Under the pieces are notes generated by a model. That model saw nothing but the letters and a program-made list of their open reading frames with translations. It was not told where the DNA came from and made no database searches. From the IMG/VR virus record IMGVR_UViG_3300048837_002306, positions 1 to 44,046 of that record: 44,046 nucleotides of DNA, one strand, 5' to 3'. Position 1 is the first letter of the stretch; the number at the start of each line of letters is the position of its first letter. Shown piece by piece: positions 8,238-15,507 of the stretch. The DNA comes from a virus. Made by a program: the position numbers and the translations under genes.

Positions 8238-9617
8238 ATGAAGATCGAAATGTGGCCGATCACTCAACCGCGGCCGTACGAGAGCAATCCTCGAGTCAAC
8301 GACAAGGCTGTCGATGCCGTCGCAGCATCGATCAAGGAATATGGATTCTCGCAGCCAATCGTGGTCGACACGTATGGCGTAATCATCGTTGGCCATACCC
8401 GGCTCAAAGCAGCACAAAAACTCGGCCTGGAGTATGTTCCAGTCGTGGTGGCATGCCACCTTACCCCTGAGCAAGCTCGCGCCTACCGGATCGCGGACAA
8501 CAAAACGGCCGAACTCGCGGACTGGGATTTCGACCTGTTGCCGATCGAATTGTTTGCGCTGCAAGAAGCGAACTACGATCTCGGAATGCTCGGCTTCAAT
8601 TCCGAGGAACTCGCGAAGCTGATGGACACCGGCGTCAACGAAGGCTTGACCGATCCGGACGACATCCCCGAGCCCCCAGACGAAGCGGTCACCCAACCAG
8701 GCGACCTCTGGATTCTCGGCAACCATCGCCTGCTTTGTGGCGACTCATCCTCGCCGGCTGATCTGGATCGTCTGCTGGCCGGCGCAGCGATCCATCTCGT
8801 CAACACGGATCCGCCTTACAACGTGAAGGTTGAACCGCGGTCGAACAATGCGATCGCTGCCGGCCTATCGTCGTTCACCAATGATGGAGCTGCTTCGAGG
8901 CTGAAAGGTGGCCAAGGAAACGCTGCATCGTTCGGTGTCGACCATGAGACCGGCAAACCAAAACATGCGGCAACGCACAAGAAGCTTCGCGCGAAAGATC
9001 GTCCGTTAGCAAACGACTTCGTTAGCGATGAGGCCTTTGACCAGTTGCTTGAAGATTGGTTTGGAAACATTGCTCGAGTACTGCTTCCAGGTCGTTGCTT
9101 CTACATCTGGGGTGGCTACGCCAACTGTGGAAACTACCCGCCGGTCCTCAAGAAGCACGGTCTTTACTTTTCGCAGTCGATTATCTGGGACAAGCAACAC
9201 CCTGTCTTGACGCGTAAGGACTTCATGGGGGCGCACGAATGGGCGTTCTATGGGTGGAAGGAAGGTGCTGGGCATAAGTACTACGGGCCCAAGAATGCGA
9301 CGGACCTGTGGCAAGTAAAGAAGATCAATCCGCAGTCGATGTCGCATTTAACCCAGAAGCCCGCCGAGCTTGCGGTCCGTGCGATGCAGTACTCGTCGGT
9401 GCAAGGTGAGAATGTGCTGGACCTCTTTGGTGGTAGCGGCTCAACGCTGATCGGCGCTGAGCAGTGTGGTCGCAATTCGTTCTTGATGGAACTCGACACC
9501 CTTTACTGTGATGTGATCGCAGACCGCTTTCAACGCTTCACAGGGATTCCGGCGGTGTTGGAACGAACTGGCGAATCTCCGATTCCTATGAAGGCGCGTG
9601 AAGCGAGCATGCGTTAG
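8238..9617 (+). CDS. ParB-like domain fused to DNA methyltransferase
   Basis: A 459-residue DNA modification protein. Residues 1-110 form a ParB/Sulfiredoxin-like nuclease domain (SNPRVNDKAVDAV, then GHTRLKAAQKLG). The rest is a class beta N6-adenine or N4-cytosine methyltransferase: motif IV is DPPYNV near residue 191 and motif I is LFGGSGSTLIGAE near residue 396, in the circularly permuted order of that class. Such fusions are common in phages and protect DNA from restriction or mark packaging sites. AGAAGG precedes the ATG. No cognate restriction enzyme is in the window. A + frame of 2,510 codons begins 20 nt after its stop. Confidence 0.9.
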   Translation: MKIEMWPITQPRPYESNPRVNDKAVDAVAASIKEYGFSQPIVVDTYGVIIVGHTRLKAAQKLGLEYVPVVVACHLTPEQARAYRIADNKTAELADWDFDLLPIELFALQEANYDLGMLGFNSEELAKLMDTGVNEGLTDPDDIPEPPDEAVTQPGDLWILGNHRLLCGDSSSPADLDRLLAGAAIHLVNTDPPYNVKVEPRSNNAIAAGLSSFTNDGAASRLKGGQGNAASFGVDHETGKPKHAATHKKLRAKDRPLANDFVSDEAFDQLLEDWFGNIARVLLPGRCFYIWGGYANCGNYPPVLKKHGLYFSQSIIWDKQHPVLTRKDFMGAHEWAFYGWKEGAGHKYYGPKNATDLWQVKKINPQSMSHLTQKPAELAVRAMQYSSVQGENVLDLFGGSGSTLIGAEQCGRNSFLMELDTLYCDVIADRFQRFTGIPAVLERTGESPIPMKAREASMR

Positions 9618-9627
9618 ATAGTAGCGG

Positions 9628-9945
9628 TCACAATTTATGGCAATGCCAAGCATGCTCCTCAAAAACGTAAACGTACTCGGTGCCACAGTTCCTGGCAAAG
9701 TCATGCAAGGCAGCGAGTGTCGGCATGGTGACAGCCCGGTTGCCGTCGGAAAACCGATCGACAGTTCCGTTTGCGTCCAGCGATCGAATGTCGCCGCCGG
9801 AAACAAGCATTCGCGCCAACTCCGGCGTGCCGTGGCGTTGCTCAAGGACTCTGCCGGCGTGCTCTGGGTAACCATCAAAGTGCAAGTAGATCGCCGCGTA
9901 GCGACCGTCGTCATGCTTGCAGGCAATCGTTGCTCGTGTCGACAT
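9628..9945 (-). CDS. MGTRS-type conserved small phage protein
   Basis: A 105-residue protein starting MSTRATIACKHDDGRYAAIY, followed by HFDGYPEHAGRVLEQ. This pattern (M-x-T-R-x-T-I, an acidic-turn strand, then C/H-x-D-G-Y with H/A-G) matches a widespread phage and plasmid protein family of unknown function. The middle holds GGDIRSLD and the C-terminus is short and His/Cys-containing (HAWHCHKL). It is the last gene of the reverse cluster, 12 nt after DUF4314, with no leader element of its own, so it is probably co-transcribed with the two upstream genes. Confidence 0.75.
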   Translation of the reverse strand: MSTRATIACKHDDGRYAAIYLHFDGYPEHAGRVLEQRHGTPELARMLVSGGDIRSLDANGTVDRFSDGNRAVTMPTLAALHDFARNCGTEYVYVFEEHAWHCHKL

Positions 9946-9957
9946 GAGTTGGATTCC

Positions 9958-10182
9958 TTACTTCGATGGTTCTTGGTGGGTCGGCTCGACAATCGAAACG
10001 CAGTCGTCGGGAATCGTCAGCATGAGTGTCCGGCCGTTGTCCCAGTCGACATCGACCTGTGTCCATTCGCGTTGATCACGTACGGCGACAACGGTGCCAA
10101 GCGAACCGACGGGGATCGGGTCTGGGTCTTGTGGCATCGAAACCAGGCGGATCCGATCGCCTTTCTTCAATCGTATTTGCAT
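9958..10182 (-). CDS. DUF4314 family protein
   Basis: A 74-residue protein with the DUF4314 signature: KKGDRIRLVSMPQDPDPIP at residues 6-24, then GSLGTVVAV and a closing strand with WDNGRTLML and PDD. The fold is a small beta barrel resembling KOW/SH3 modules. The function is unknown; members are common in phages and mobile elements. It lies 18 nt after the preceding reverse gene and 12 nt before the next, with ribosome site AAGGAACG, so the three genes appear to be one small operon. Confidence 0.85.
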   Translation of the reverse strand: MQIRLKKGDRIRLVSMPQDPDPIPVGSLGTVVAVRDQREWTQVDVDWDNGRTLMLTIPDDCVSIVEPTHQEPSK

Positions 10183-10200
10183 AGTCGTTCGTTCCTTGGT

Positions 10201-10416
10201 TCATTTCGGGCCAGCGGCGAGTCGGTCAAGCAGCTCGCCGGCCTGTGCGAGTCGTGCGTTGACCTGGGCCATCGTGTGAACTTGCCGCCAACGCAGCGCC
10301 GGGTCGTCGGGCGGTTGCAAAGCGTCGAGCGATTGACGCAATCGGTCGAGATAGTCGCGCGCGACAAGATGAAGGTTCTCATAAGGAGCTGCAGGCTCGA
10401 TGGTTGGTTTGGGCAT
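10201..10416 (-). CDS. Small helical protein, operon start with degenerate leader
   Basis: A 71-residue, probably all-helical protein (residues 12-70) with many Leu, Ala, Arg and Gln, including RDYLDRLRQSLDALQ and ARLAQAGELLDRLA. It resembles the other helical small proteins of the cluster in composition; I do not recognise a named family. AGAGTCAGGAAAC precedes the start. A degenerate leader copy lies about 42-80 nt upstream of the start. It is the first of three closely spaced genes. Confidence 0.6.
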   Translation of the reverse strand: MPKPTIEPAAPYENLHLVARDYLDRLRQSLDALQPPDDPALRWRQVHTMAQVNARLAQAGELLDRLAAGPK

Positions 10417-10457
10417 ATATGTTTCCTGACTCTTGTTGAAATGAAAGACGGGCCCTT

Positions 10458-10497
10458 ACAGTCAGCCAGGAAATCAAGAGAACATCAAGCCAACATG
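10458..10497 (-). promoter_or_regulatory. Leader element, degenerate copy (gene 10201)
   Basis: On the reverse strand GGCTTGA is followed by exactly 14 nt and CCTGGCTGACTGT, a weakened form of the conserved block. The 14-nt spacing is kept. Confidence 0.4.
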
Positions 10498-10611
10498 CGA
10501 GCATGTTTTGATGATTTTTCAAAAACATCTGGATGCGTGAGCGAACGGGAGATTTGCGACCGGTCGCATGCCCATGCAATCTCGGATAGCTGTGGCACCA
10601 ACGAGAAAACG

Positions 10612-10633
10612 CCCACACGTTTCAAACGTGGGG
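10612..10633 (-). terminator. Stem-loop terminator after the 77-aa gene
   Basis: On the reverse strand CCCCACGTTTGAAACGTGTGGG forms a stem of about 9 pairs with a tight loop, followed by CGTTTTCTC. It lies 42 nt after the stop of the 77-residue gene and is the best intrinsic-terminator candidate of the cluster. Confidence 0.55.
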
Positions 10634-10674
10634 CGATGCGGGGGAAATGTGCTTCGCTTCCGGCTTTCCGGGGG

Positions 10675-10908
10675 CTACAAGTCGCGCGGTACCAAGATGG
10701 CCGCGCCATGTCCGGAGACTGCGATCGAGTCTCCATTGGTTGTTCGCGCAAACAGCGTCGGGCCTTGTCGGATCACATCAACAACGCTTCCGACCTCAAG
10801 GTTGCGATTGTTGATCGTTCGCAGGTTGTAGGTGATGCCAGGTTCTGGCGTTGCGACCTCGCCGTCAGCGAGGTCCTCGACCGTTCGCAAATCGTAAAAG
10901 TGTTTCAA
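10675..10908 (-). CDS. Hypothetical protein, 77 aa
   Basis: A 77-residue mainly beta protein (residues 25-70: GITYNLRTINNRNLEVGSVV, DVIRQGPTLFARTT) that may be a small barrel. No family recognised. It follows the HARE-HTH gene by 12 nt and is followed by a stem-loop with a short T-run at 10612-10633, so the two genes likely form one transcript that ends there. Confidence 0.6.
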   Translation of the reverse strand: MKHFYDLRTVEDLADGEVATPEPGITYNLRTINNRNLEVGSVVDVIRQGPTLFARTTNGDSIAVSGHGAAILVPRDL

Positions 10909-10920
10909 CGGCGTGGTCTC

Positions 10921-11490
10921 CTAGGCTCGAGAGGTGAATCGTCCGCGTTCGGTTTTCACAAACTTGCTTTCGTCGCCCTTGGCCAGGTCGCGGAGAATCG
11001 CGCTGTACAAAGTCGCATGGGGAGTCTTGCCTCCGGGGCTCGCCCAGTATCCCTTGGATTCCATGGTTGTGATCAACTCTTGAACGTTCATCGGATCGCT
11101 CGATTCGCTAAGCACCTTCAAGGCGGCCTTCAGGCAGCTCAAACGCTTCTCACCGGTCTCGCCGCCCTCGGCTGTGGCGGCCTTCGCCTTGCGCGGCTTC
11201 TTGAGAACCCCAACCGCTGTGGAAGTCTCGGTGGCAGTCGCTTCGACGGCAACGGGCTGATCATCGGCATCGATGGCGGTGACTGCGGTTGTCGCCTTGG
11301 GCCGCCCGCGACGCGCCGACACTTCGCCTTGCAACCGCTGCGCGCTCTTGATGAGGATCTTCTTACCGGTGGCGAGATTGGTAGCGTCCCAACCGCCGCG
11401 CGGTTTCTCGGCATCGATTTGAATCTCACATCGCTTGCCGGAAACGTTCGCGTAATACTTGCCACCGATTCTTACTTCTGCCTTTTTCAT
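10921..11490 (-). CDS. HARE-HTH winged-helix protein
   Basis: A 189-residue protein. The N-terminal 45 residues are a small beta unit (VRIGGKYYANVSGKRCEIQI, ATNLATGKKI). A charged Ala/Thr/Lys linker follows. The C-terminus (about residues 118-189) has the HARE-HTH pattern ALKVLSESSDPMNVQELITT, then MESKGYWASPGGKTPHATLY and FVKTERGRF. HARE-HTH domains are winged helices of chromatin and restriction proteins thought to bind DNA or modified DNA. I chose ATG 11490 (GGGAGATACGAGA upstream); an in-frame ATG at 11529 would add 13 residues. It could be a transcription regulator of the cluster, but nothing shows this. Confidence 0.85.
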   Translation of the reverse strand: MKKAEVRIGGKYYANVSGKRCEIQIDAEKPRGGWDATNLATGKKILIKSAQRLQGEVSARRGRPKATTAVTAIDADDQPVAVEATATETSTAVGVLKKPRKAKAATAEGGETGEKRLSCLKAALKVLSESSDPMNVQELITTMESKGYWASPGGKTPHATLYSAILRDLAKGDESKFVKTERGRFTSRA

Positions 11491-11583
11491 TCTCGTATCT
11501 CCCAATTCGTCTTCGTGGATGGCTGCCATCGTCAGGCCGATCGAACCACCGATCGACTACGCGCGTCCGTGCTGCGTTTCGGC

Positions 11584-11898
11584 TTATTGACCAAAGACCA
11601 AGTCCGACAATCCCTCGCAGAGAAAGTCGACCACCACTTGAATCTCAGCGTTGGCCGCCGGCAGATCCAAGCCGCGGTCGAAGTTGAACATGGTTTTTTT
11701 GTCGGCGAGGCGTTGAATCCAGAGCTTCGATATCTTGCTTTGGTTCAACTCGTACGATTCGTGGTCCGCATGTTCGGCAAAGACCAAGGCGTCAAATCGA
11801 TAGTCGTCGTTGATCTTTCCCTGCACCCAAGATCCGCCAGCACCGCGGTTGCGATTGCTGATTTTGGTGATCGTCAGGTCGAGGTCGTATTGGGTCAT
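11584..11898 (-). CDS. Hypothetical protein with leader element, 104 aa
   Basis: A 104-residue protein with an N-terminal beta part (LDLTITKISNRNRGAGGSWV, then INDDYRFDALVF) and a C-terminal helix with CEGLSDLVFG. I recall similar phage proteins with no assigned function. The ATG at 11898 has GGAGC upstream; the frame stays open upstream through the leader to an ATG at 11949, but that ATG is part of the repeated element. It is the first gene (counting from low coordinates) with a full leader copy, 45 nt before its start codon. Confidence 0.65.
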   Translation of the reverse strand: MTQYDLDLTITKISNRNRGAGGSWVQGKINDDYRFDALVFAEHADHESYELNQSKISKLWIQRLADKKTMFNFDRGLDLPAANAEIQVVVDFLCEGLSDLVFGQ

Positions 11899-11943
11899 CT
11901 TTATTGCTCCGTTGGCGGGTGGGTGATTCGTTTTCGCGTTAAC

Positions 11944-11981
11944 ACACATGAGCCATGTCTTTCAAATCACATCAAGCCGGA
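11944..11981 (-). promoter_or_regulatory. Leader element copy (gene 11584)
   Basis: Reverse strand: CGGCTTGA, 14 nt, then CATGGCTCATGTGTGT. Arms ATGT/ACAT enclose the spacer. It lies 45 nt upstream of the start codon. Confidence 0.7.
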
Positions 11982-12003
11982 TTTAGAAGGAATTCAAAAA
12001 CTT

Positions 12004-12231
12004 TTATTCTGTGCAAACGTTGTTTCGGAAATGCTGGGAAAGTTTTGCAGCTGCGGCCTGCACATCGGCCAGCTCGTCAAAGAACTGTTTCATGGTGTGC
12101 GGGTCGGCGGCCGCGAGGACCGGCATCTCTTCGACCGCTGCATACAGGTCGCTGATCGTCTCGAGCGCTCGTCGGTGTGCTCCGAGGAACTGGGCCGAGG
12201 TCAGGCGTGGTCGGTTGGTCATGGTTGGCAT
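12004..12231 (-). CDS. Small helical protein (family II)
   Basis: A 75-residue helical protein. Residues 15-72 carry ALETISDLYAAVEEM and KQFFDELADVQAAAAKLSQH. The FF-x3-D-x-x3-L-x5-F pattern near the C-terminus is shared with the 71-residue gene at 14215 (RFFRRMDDLHDAL), suggesting distant paralogs. The ATG at 12231 follows GCAGGAGAAACACG. The frame is open upstream through the leader for 81 more codons, but the leader position matches all other copies. Function unknown. Confidence 0.65.
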   Translation of the reverse strand: MPTMTNRPRLTSAQFLGAHRRALETISDLYAAVEEMPVLAAADPHTMKQFFDELADVQAAAAKLSQHFRNNVCTE

Positions 12232-12279
12232 CGTGTTTCTCCTGCGTTGGGTTGGAATGAAATCGCGTTTCGTATTCAC

Positions 12280-12316
12280 ACACATGAGCCATGCGGTTTG
12301 AACGGCATCAAGCCGA
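12280..12316 (-). promoter_or_regulatory. Leader element copy (gene 12004)
   Basis: Reverse strand: CGGCTTGA, 14 nt with arms ATGC/GCAT, then CATGGCTCATGTGTGT, 48 nt upstream of the start codon. A second motif TCGCGTT lies at a fixed distance further up. Confidence 0.75.
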
Positions 12317-12409
12317 TTCCAGCAGCTTTTCCCAGTCTTTTGCCATGTTTCTGTGTGTCGCCCAGTTCGGCCCACGTTCGTTTGTGTCGCGTTCGATTGC
12401 ATGTTGCAT

Positions 12410-12476
12410 CGTTGGGCGTAGGTGGCGGAAAGAACGCGACACGGCTCGAATGTCGCGTTGTGTTTGCCACCCAACG
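12410..12476. other. Nested long hairpin in the 12232-12510 spacer
   Basis: Three nested arms can pair: CGTTGGG with CCCAACG, GGTGGC with GCCACC, and AACGCGACA with TGTCGCGTT. The whole forms a hairpin of about 67 nt. The AACGCGACA arm is a further copy of the motif found 104 nt from the leader. It could act as a terminator for the 12511 gene. Confidence 0.4.
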
Positions 12477-12510
12477 CCGCGCGTCCATTCGCGGCCTATT
12501 AGGGTCTTGC

Positions 12511-12729
12511 TTAGCCCTGCTCGTCAGTGATCTTGAACATCTCCCGAATTCCGTCCAACGCGATTCCAAGGTCTCGCAATTCGATGGTCTTTTCGTGGTC
12601 AAACTCGAAGTCGTCCGCGAAGGGGTCGGGGAACGCTGCGAGGTGCCGTTGGAGCAAGGCGAGTTGCTCATAGACCTCGGCGTAGTTGTTGGTGTAGGCG
12701 TCGTACTGCTGGTGTGTGTGACCGGCCAT
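12511..12729 (-). CDS. Small protein with leader element, 72 aa
   Basis: A 72-residue, helical, slightly acidic protein (YAEVYEQLALLQRHLAAF, then HEKTIELRDLGIALDGIREM). The start MAGHTH lies 8 nt after AAAGGAAC. No family recognised. Its leader copy is the only one out of phase with the gene compared with the others, so the in-frame upstream translation reads MAHVCHR instead of MCV. It is followed by one of the ~280-nt spacers. Confidence 0.6.
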   Translation of the reverse strand: MAGHTHQQYDAYTNNYAEVYEQLALLQRHLAAFPDPFADDFEFDHEKTIELRDLGIALDGIREMFKITDEQG

Positions 12730-12776
12730 CGTGATGTTCCTTTGGGGTTCGAATTTGAAATCGCATATGCGATGAC

Positions 12777-12814
12777 ACACATGAGCCATGCGGCTCAAAC
12801 CGCATCAAGCCGAA
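12777..12814 (-). promoter_or_regulatory. Leader element copy, out of phase (gene 12511)
   Basis: Reverse strand: CGGCTTGA, 14 nt with perfect arms ATGCGG/CCGCAT, then CATGGCTCATGTGTGT. It is the only copy shifted in reading phase, so the sequence, not a peptide, is conserved here. Confidence 0.75.
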
Positions 12815-12873
12815 CGGGAAAGGATTCTGAAGGTTTTCCAGAATCTTTCCCCTGGCGCATCGGCGTGTTGCGA

Positions 12874-13143
12874 TCAGCTATCGCGACATGTTTCCCAAGC
12901 GCGTTTGCTGCCGTAGCAGATCTGGCCACCTTCGACGATGTAGACGATGTTCTCGTCGGCGACGTCCTGGTCGTCGTCGCCCTCGTCATCGTCGTCCGCT
13001 TCATTCATGTCGCGGCCGCTCGTCACACCGCAGATGCGGTTCTCGAAAGGCCAGTTCTGTTGGGTCATCAGCCGCACTTCGGCGTCGCCTCCGAACTCTT
13101 CGCGGTAGTCGTTGAGGATTTCGATCAGGGTGTCGAGATTCAT
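12874..13143 (-). CDS. Acidic-loop conserved small protein, 89 aa
   Basis: An 89-residue protein of a family I recall from phages and myxobacterial or planctomycete genomes: LIEILNDYREEFGGDAEVRL at the N-terminus, then MTQQNWPFENRI, an acidic run of about 15 Asp/Glu, and a C-terminal VYIVEGGQICYGSKRAWE. The acidic run is probably an insertion loop. Function unknown. It has a leader copy 45 nt upstream. A 144-nt spacer separates it from the next gene. Confidence 0.7.
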   Translation of the reverse strand: MNLDTLIEILNDYREEFGGDAEVRLMTQQNWPFENRICGVTSGRDMNEADDDDEGDDDQDVADENIVYIVEGGQICYGSKRAWETCRDS

Positions 13144-13188
13144 GTTTGGTTTTCCGTTTGGGTTACTGGAAATGGGTTATGCGATAAC

Positions 13189-13226
13189 ACACATGAGCCA
13201 TGCGGTTCGGATAACCTCAAGCCGTT
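13189..13226 (-). promoter_or_regulatory. Leader element copy (gene 12874)
   Basis: Reverse strand: CGGCTTGA, 14 nt with arms GGTT/AACC, then CATGGCTCATGTGTGT. Flanking GCGATAAC and GTTATCGC can pair in addition, giving an outer stem. Confidence 0.7.
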
Positions 13227-13251
13227 ATCGCAATGTTTTCAGCAGGTTTTT

Positions 13252-13527
13252 TCAGCATTTCTTGGAAGGCAAAAGTTCGTCGATCGCTTCGGGCAGCATG
13301 CTGCCGGCAACGACATCGATGGCTTCTTCAAACATGCGAAGCTCCGCTTCCAGTGCACTAGCCGTATCGCCACTTGCCACCACGAATCCGCCGGCCAAGT
13401 TGTCTGCCAGCCGCTTCAGCCGCGTGACCACTTCGCGGTAGTCCTCGCAGATATCGAGAGCGGTTGCGCGAGGCATTTGGTTAAGGGCGGTTCTGATGGC
13501 GGCTGGTCGGTCGTGGTTGCGGGGCAT
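13252..13527 (-). CDS. Small helical protein (family I, paralog of the 14716 gene)
   Basis: A 91-residue helical protein. It aligns end to end with the gene at 14716: DRPAAIRTALNQMPRATALDI here against DRIAAIKTALGNMHPSSARDI there, and ASALEAELRMFEEAIDVV against ATALQEELTLAEEALNIL. This is clear paralogy. The product is probably a helical bundle of unknown role. ATG 13527 has GAGGAGAACAAACCG upstream. Its leader copy has a shorter conserved block (GTCTGAC in place of GTGTGTC). Confidence 0.7.
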   Translation of the reverse strand: MPRNHDRPAAIRTALNQMPRATALDICEDYREVVTRLKRLADNLAGGFVVASGDTASALEAELRMFEEAIDVVAGSMLPEAIDELLPSKKC

Positions 13528-13578
13528 CGGTTTGTTCTCCTCATGCGTTGTGGAAGCGGTTTGCCGTGGGGCGATGTC

Positions 13579-13616
13579 AGACATGAGCCATGCGGTTTAG
13601 GTCACAGCAAGCCGAT
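13579..13616 (-). promoter_or_regulatory. Leader element copy (gene 13252)
   Basis: Reverse strand: CGGCTTGC, 14 nt, then CATGGCTCATGTCTGAC, a slightly diverged block. The central arms are weak. TCGCGTT lies at the fixed distance upstream. Confidence 0.6.
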
Positions 13617-13768
13617 TTCTGCACCTTTTCTTCAAGTGTTTCGTTGTTTCCATGCATGCCCTACGATGGCCGACGTTCGCCTGTGTCGCGTTCACCTGCT
13701 TGTAGGGAACTTGGTCGCATGTGATAGAACAAACGCTAACGGTCGCCACCGGTGCGTCCCAGCGAAAG

Positions 13769-13794
13769 AACGCCGCGATTCCCTTCGCGGCGTT
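13769..13794 (-). terminator. Hairpin after the 13810 gene, copy 1 of an identical pair
   Basis: AACGCCGCGA and TCGCGGCGTT form a perfect 10-pair stem with a 6-nt loop, followed on the reverse strand by CTTTCG. It lies about 16 nt after the gene's stop. The same hairpin with its flanks recurs at 16148-16173 behind the amidoligase gene. The T-run is weak. Confidence 0.6.
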
Positions 13795-13809
13795 CGTCGT
13801 TCTTCCGGT

Positions 13810-14058
13810 TTACAGGACCGCGCCGAGGCGGCTTCGTCGCATTGCGGTGAGGGCTTCGACCGCGTTGAAGTGTTCGTCGAGCAGCGGGCCGGCGGTTGGT
13901 GTTTGCTGCGCGTCGGCAACCTCGAGGGTCTCCGCCAAGGTCATCAATCCCTCGATTGCCTTGTAGTAGGCTTCGCGAATCTCCTGGGCCTGGTGTGCGT
14001 CCATCGCTTTGAAAATCTGGCGAAGGGTTGCGTCGGTGTTTTGGTTGGCGTTGGTCAT
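13810..14058 (-). CDS. Small helical protein (family I, distant member)
   Basis: An 82-residue helical protein. LRQIFKAMDAHQAQEIREAY followed by KAIEGLMTLAETLEVAD and LLDEHFNAVEAL shows the same helix spacing as the 13252 and 14716 genes, so it is a probable third member. GGAGACACAAAC precedes the ATG, identical in style to the 15169 gene. An inverted-repeat hairpin lies shortly after its stop (13769-13794). Function unknown. Confidence 0.65.
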   Translation of the reverse strand: MTNANQNTDATLRQIFKAMDAHQAQEIREAYYKAIEGLMTLAETLEVADAQQTPTAGPLLDEHFNAVEALTAMRRSRLGAVL

Positions 14059-14106
14059 GTTTGTGTCTCCGTTTCGGAAAGGTGTATGAATCGTTTACGC
14101 GATGAC

Positions 14107-14144
14107 ACACATGAGCCATGCGGTTCAAATCGCATCAAGCCGAT
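14107..14144 (-). promoter_or_regulatory. Leader element copy (gene 13810)
   Basis: Reverse strand: CGGCTTGA, 14 nt with arms ATGCG/CGCAT, then CATGGCTCATGTGTGT, the closest to consensus, 48 nt upstream of the start codon. Confidence 0.75.
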
Positions 14145-14214
14145 TCCGAAAAGATTTCAGAATGTTTTTTCGAACTTGGCCTCCTTGCCCAGTTCTTCCG
14201 CCTGTTGTTGGCGA

Positions 14215-14430
14215 CTATGCGGTTCTCTTTACAGGGAAGCGACTCGTGAGGCTGTCGAGGGCGTCGTGCAGGTCGTCCATTCGCCGGAAGAACCGCAGCA
14301 TCTCTTTCTTGCCCTCGGTCGGAATAGTCTGCTGGTCCAAGGCTTGGCGGAGTTCGTCGAGGAGTTCCGAGGCGGCCAGGTGTGCGAAGTAGCAATCGTC
14401 GGCGGTGATTTCGTTGGTTCCGTTGAGCAT
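14215..14430 (-). CDS. Small helical protein (family II), 71 aa
   Basis: A 71-residue helical protein: ASELLDELRQALDQQTIPTE, then RFFRRMDDLHDALDSLTSRF. It shares the FF-x-x-M/L-x-D-L pattern with the 12004 gene. GAGACACACAG precedes the ATG at 14430. The frame stays open upstream to 14598 through the leader copy, whose central arms are GCTTT and AAAGC, a compensatory change relative to other copies. Function unknown. Confidence 0.65.
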   Translation of the reverse strand: MLNGTNEITADDCYFAHLAASELLDELRQALDQQTIPTEGKKEMLRFFRRMDDLHDALDSLTSRFPVKRTA

Positions 14431-14475
14431 CTGTGTGTCTCTTGGTTTGTGTGTTGGAATCGTTGTTTCGATGAC

Positions 14476-14513
14476 ACACATGAGCCATCCGGCTTTGGAA
14501 AGCTCAACCCAAG
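14476..14513 (-). promoter_or_regulatory. Leader element copy (gene 14215)
   Basis: Reverse strand: GGGTTGA, 14 nt with strong arms GCTTT/AAAGC, then GATGGCTCATGTGTGT. The arms differ from other copies but still pair. Confidence 0.65.
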
Positions 14514-14630
14514 CAATCGCATATTCGGGAAAAATAACCCTTCTTTTCTCCTTTTGGCGGAAATCCCACAAAACGCCCCCGGTGGCGTTTCCGTTCATCG
14601 TTGGGCACTATTAGTTACATACACCAAACA

Positions 14631-14665
14631 GGCCCACAGTGGCGAAACTTTTAGCCACCGGGGCC
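14631..14665. other. Nested hairpin in the 14431-14715 spacer
   Basis: GGCCC pairs with GGGCC and GTGGC with GCCAC around a short loop. Together with 14676-14699 (GAACCGAAC/GTTCGGTTC) it forms a double stem-loop after the 14716 gene; neither has a T-run in the gene's direction. Confidence 0.35.
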
Positions 14666-14715
14666 CATCAATCCCGAACCGAACTTCCGTGTTCGGTTCA
14701 GGCGTAGTGGTTGAT

Positions 14716-15012
14716 TCAGCCAACGTGCCGGCTATTCGATGCCGGACTCGCGTTTTGCTGCTGCAGGAGCAGGACGGGAAGCACGCTTTCGCAAAGAATG
14801 TTCAAGGCCTCTTCGGCGAGGGTCAATTCCTCTTGCAGCGCGGTGGCCGGTTCACCGCGTACGCCGCAGCTTTCGCATTGGAGCGACTCAATCAGCTCTG
14901 TCAGATTTCCGCATGCTTCGCTAAAGCTTTCGAGGATATCGCGTGCGCTCGATGGGTGCATGTTGCCCAGGGCGGTCTTGATGGCTGCGATTCGGTCGTA
15001 GTTGAGATTCAT
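14716..15012 (-). CDS. Small helical protein (family I), 98 aa
   Basis: A 98-residue helical protein, paralog of the 13252 gene (DRIAAIKTALGNM; EELTLAEEALNILCESVLP). It carries an additional CESCGV motif near residues 45-50 not present in the paralog and a polar tail with Gln/Asn/Ser. The leader lies 51 nt upstream of ATG 15012. After its stop, a GAACCGAAC/GTTCGGTTC stem-loop (14676-14699) lacks a T-run. Confidence 0.7.
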   Translation of the reverse strand: MNLNYDRIAAIKTALGNMHPSSARDILESFSEACGNLTELIESLQCESCGVRGEPATALQEELTLAEEALNILCESVLPVLLLQQQNASPASNSRHVG

Positions 15013-15063
15013 CACTGTGGTTTCCAGTCGGGTTTTGAAATTGGGTTGCCGTTTGACTATGTC

Positions 15064-15101
15064 ACACATGAGCCATGTGTTTATGGAAAGATCAAGGCGT
15101 G
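15064..15101 (-). promoter_or_regulatory. Leader element copy (gene 14716)
   Basis: Reverse strand: GCCTTGA, 14 nt with weak arms (TTT/AAA), then CATGGCTCATGTGTGAC. Slightly diverged. Confidence 0.6.
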
Positions 15102-15168
15102 TCCAAAAACATTTCAAAAAGATTTCTCAGGCAGCCGTCCTTGGCTACCTGACAATCACACCGCAGTG

Positions 15169-15459
15169 CTAGTCTTTGCCGTTGAGATAGTTGAGCATGT
15201 TTTGTTGCTCGTAAAGTTTCATGAGTTCGGCTTTGGCCTCGCGTGCGGCGCGGAGGTCGCTCTCGGCAAAGTCGACCCAGGACAAGCTCCAAGCTCCGTC
15301 GGAAAGCATTGCCTCGGTCTCTTTGACCGCCTTTTGTGCCCTGCGAAGCATGCATTGGGCGGCTTCGTCCATCCGGCGTTTAGCATCCGGAATCATCCAT
15401 TCGAGGCGTCGCAGTTGATCGGCGATTGCTTGTTGCGAGTTGTTGGTCGTTTCGGCCAT
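15169..15459 (-). CDS. Small helical protein, 96 aa
   Basis: A 96-residue, almost fully helical protein (QAIADQLRRLEWMIPDAKRR, RAQKAVKETEAMLSD, then AAREAKAELMKLYEQQNML), consistent with a coiled coil or a helical hairpin. No family recognised. GGAGACACAAC precedes the ATG. Its leader is 48 nt upstream; after it, a 156-nt spacer leads to the next gene. Confidence 0.65.
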   Translation of the reverse strand: MAETTNNSQQAIADQLRRLEWMIPDAKRRMDEAAQCMLRRAQKAVKETEAMLSDGAWSLSWVDFAESDLRAAREAKAELMKLYEQQNMLNYLNGKD

Positions 15460-15507
15460 AGTTGTGTCTCCGTTTCGGAAAAGGGTTTGAATCGTTTACT
15501 CGATGAC

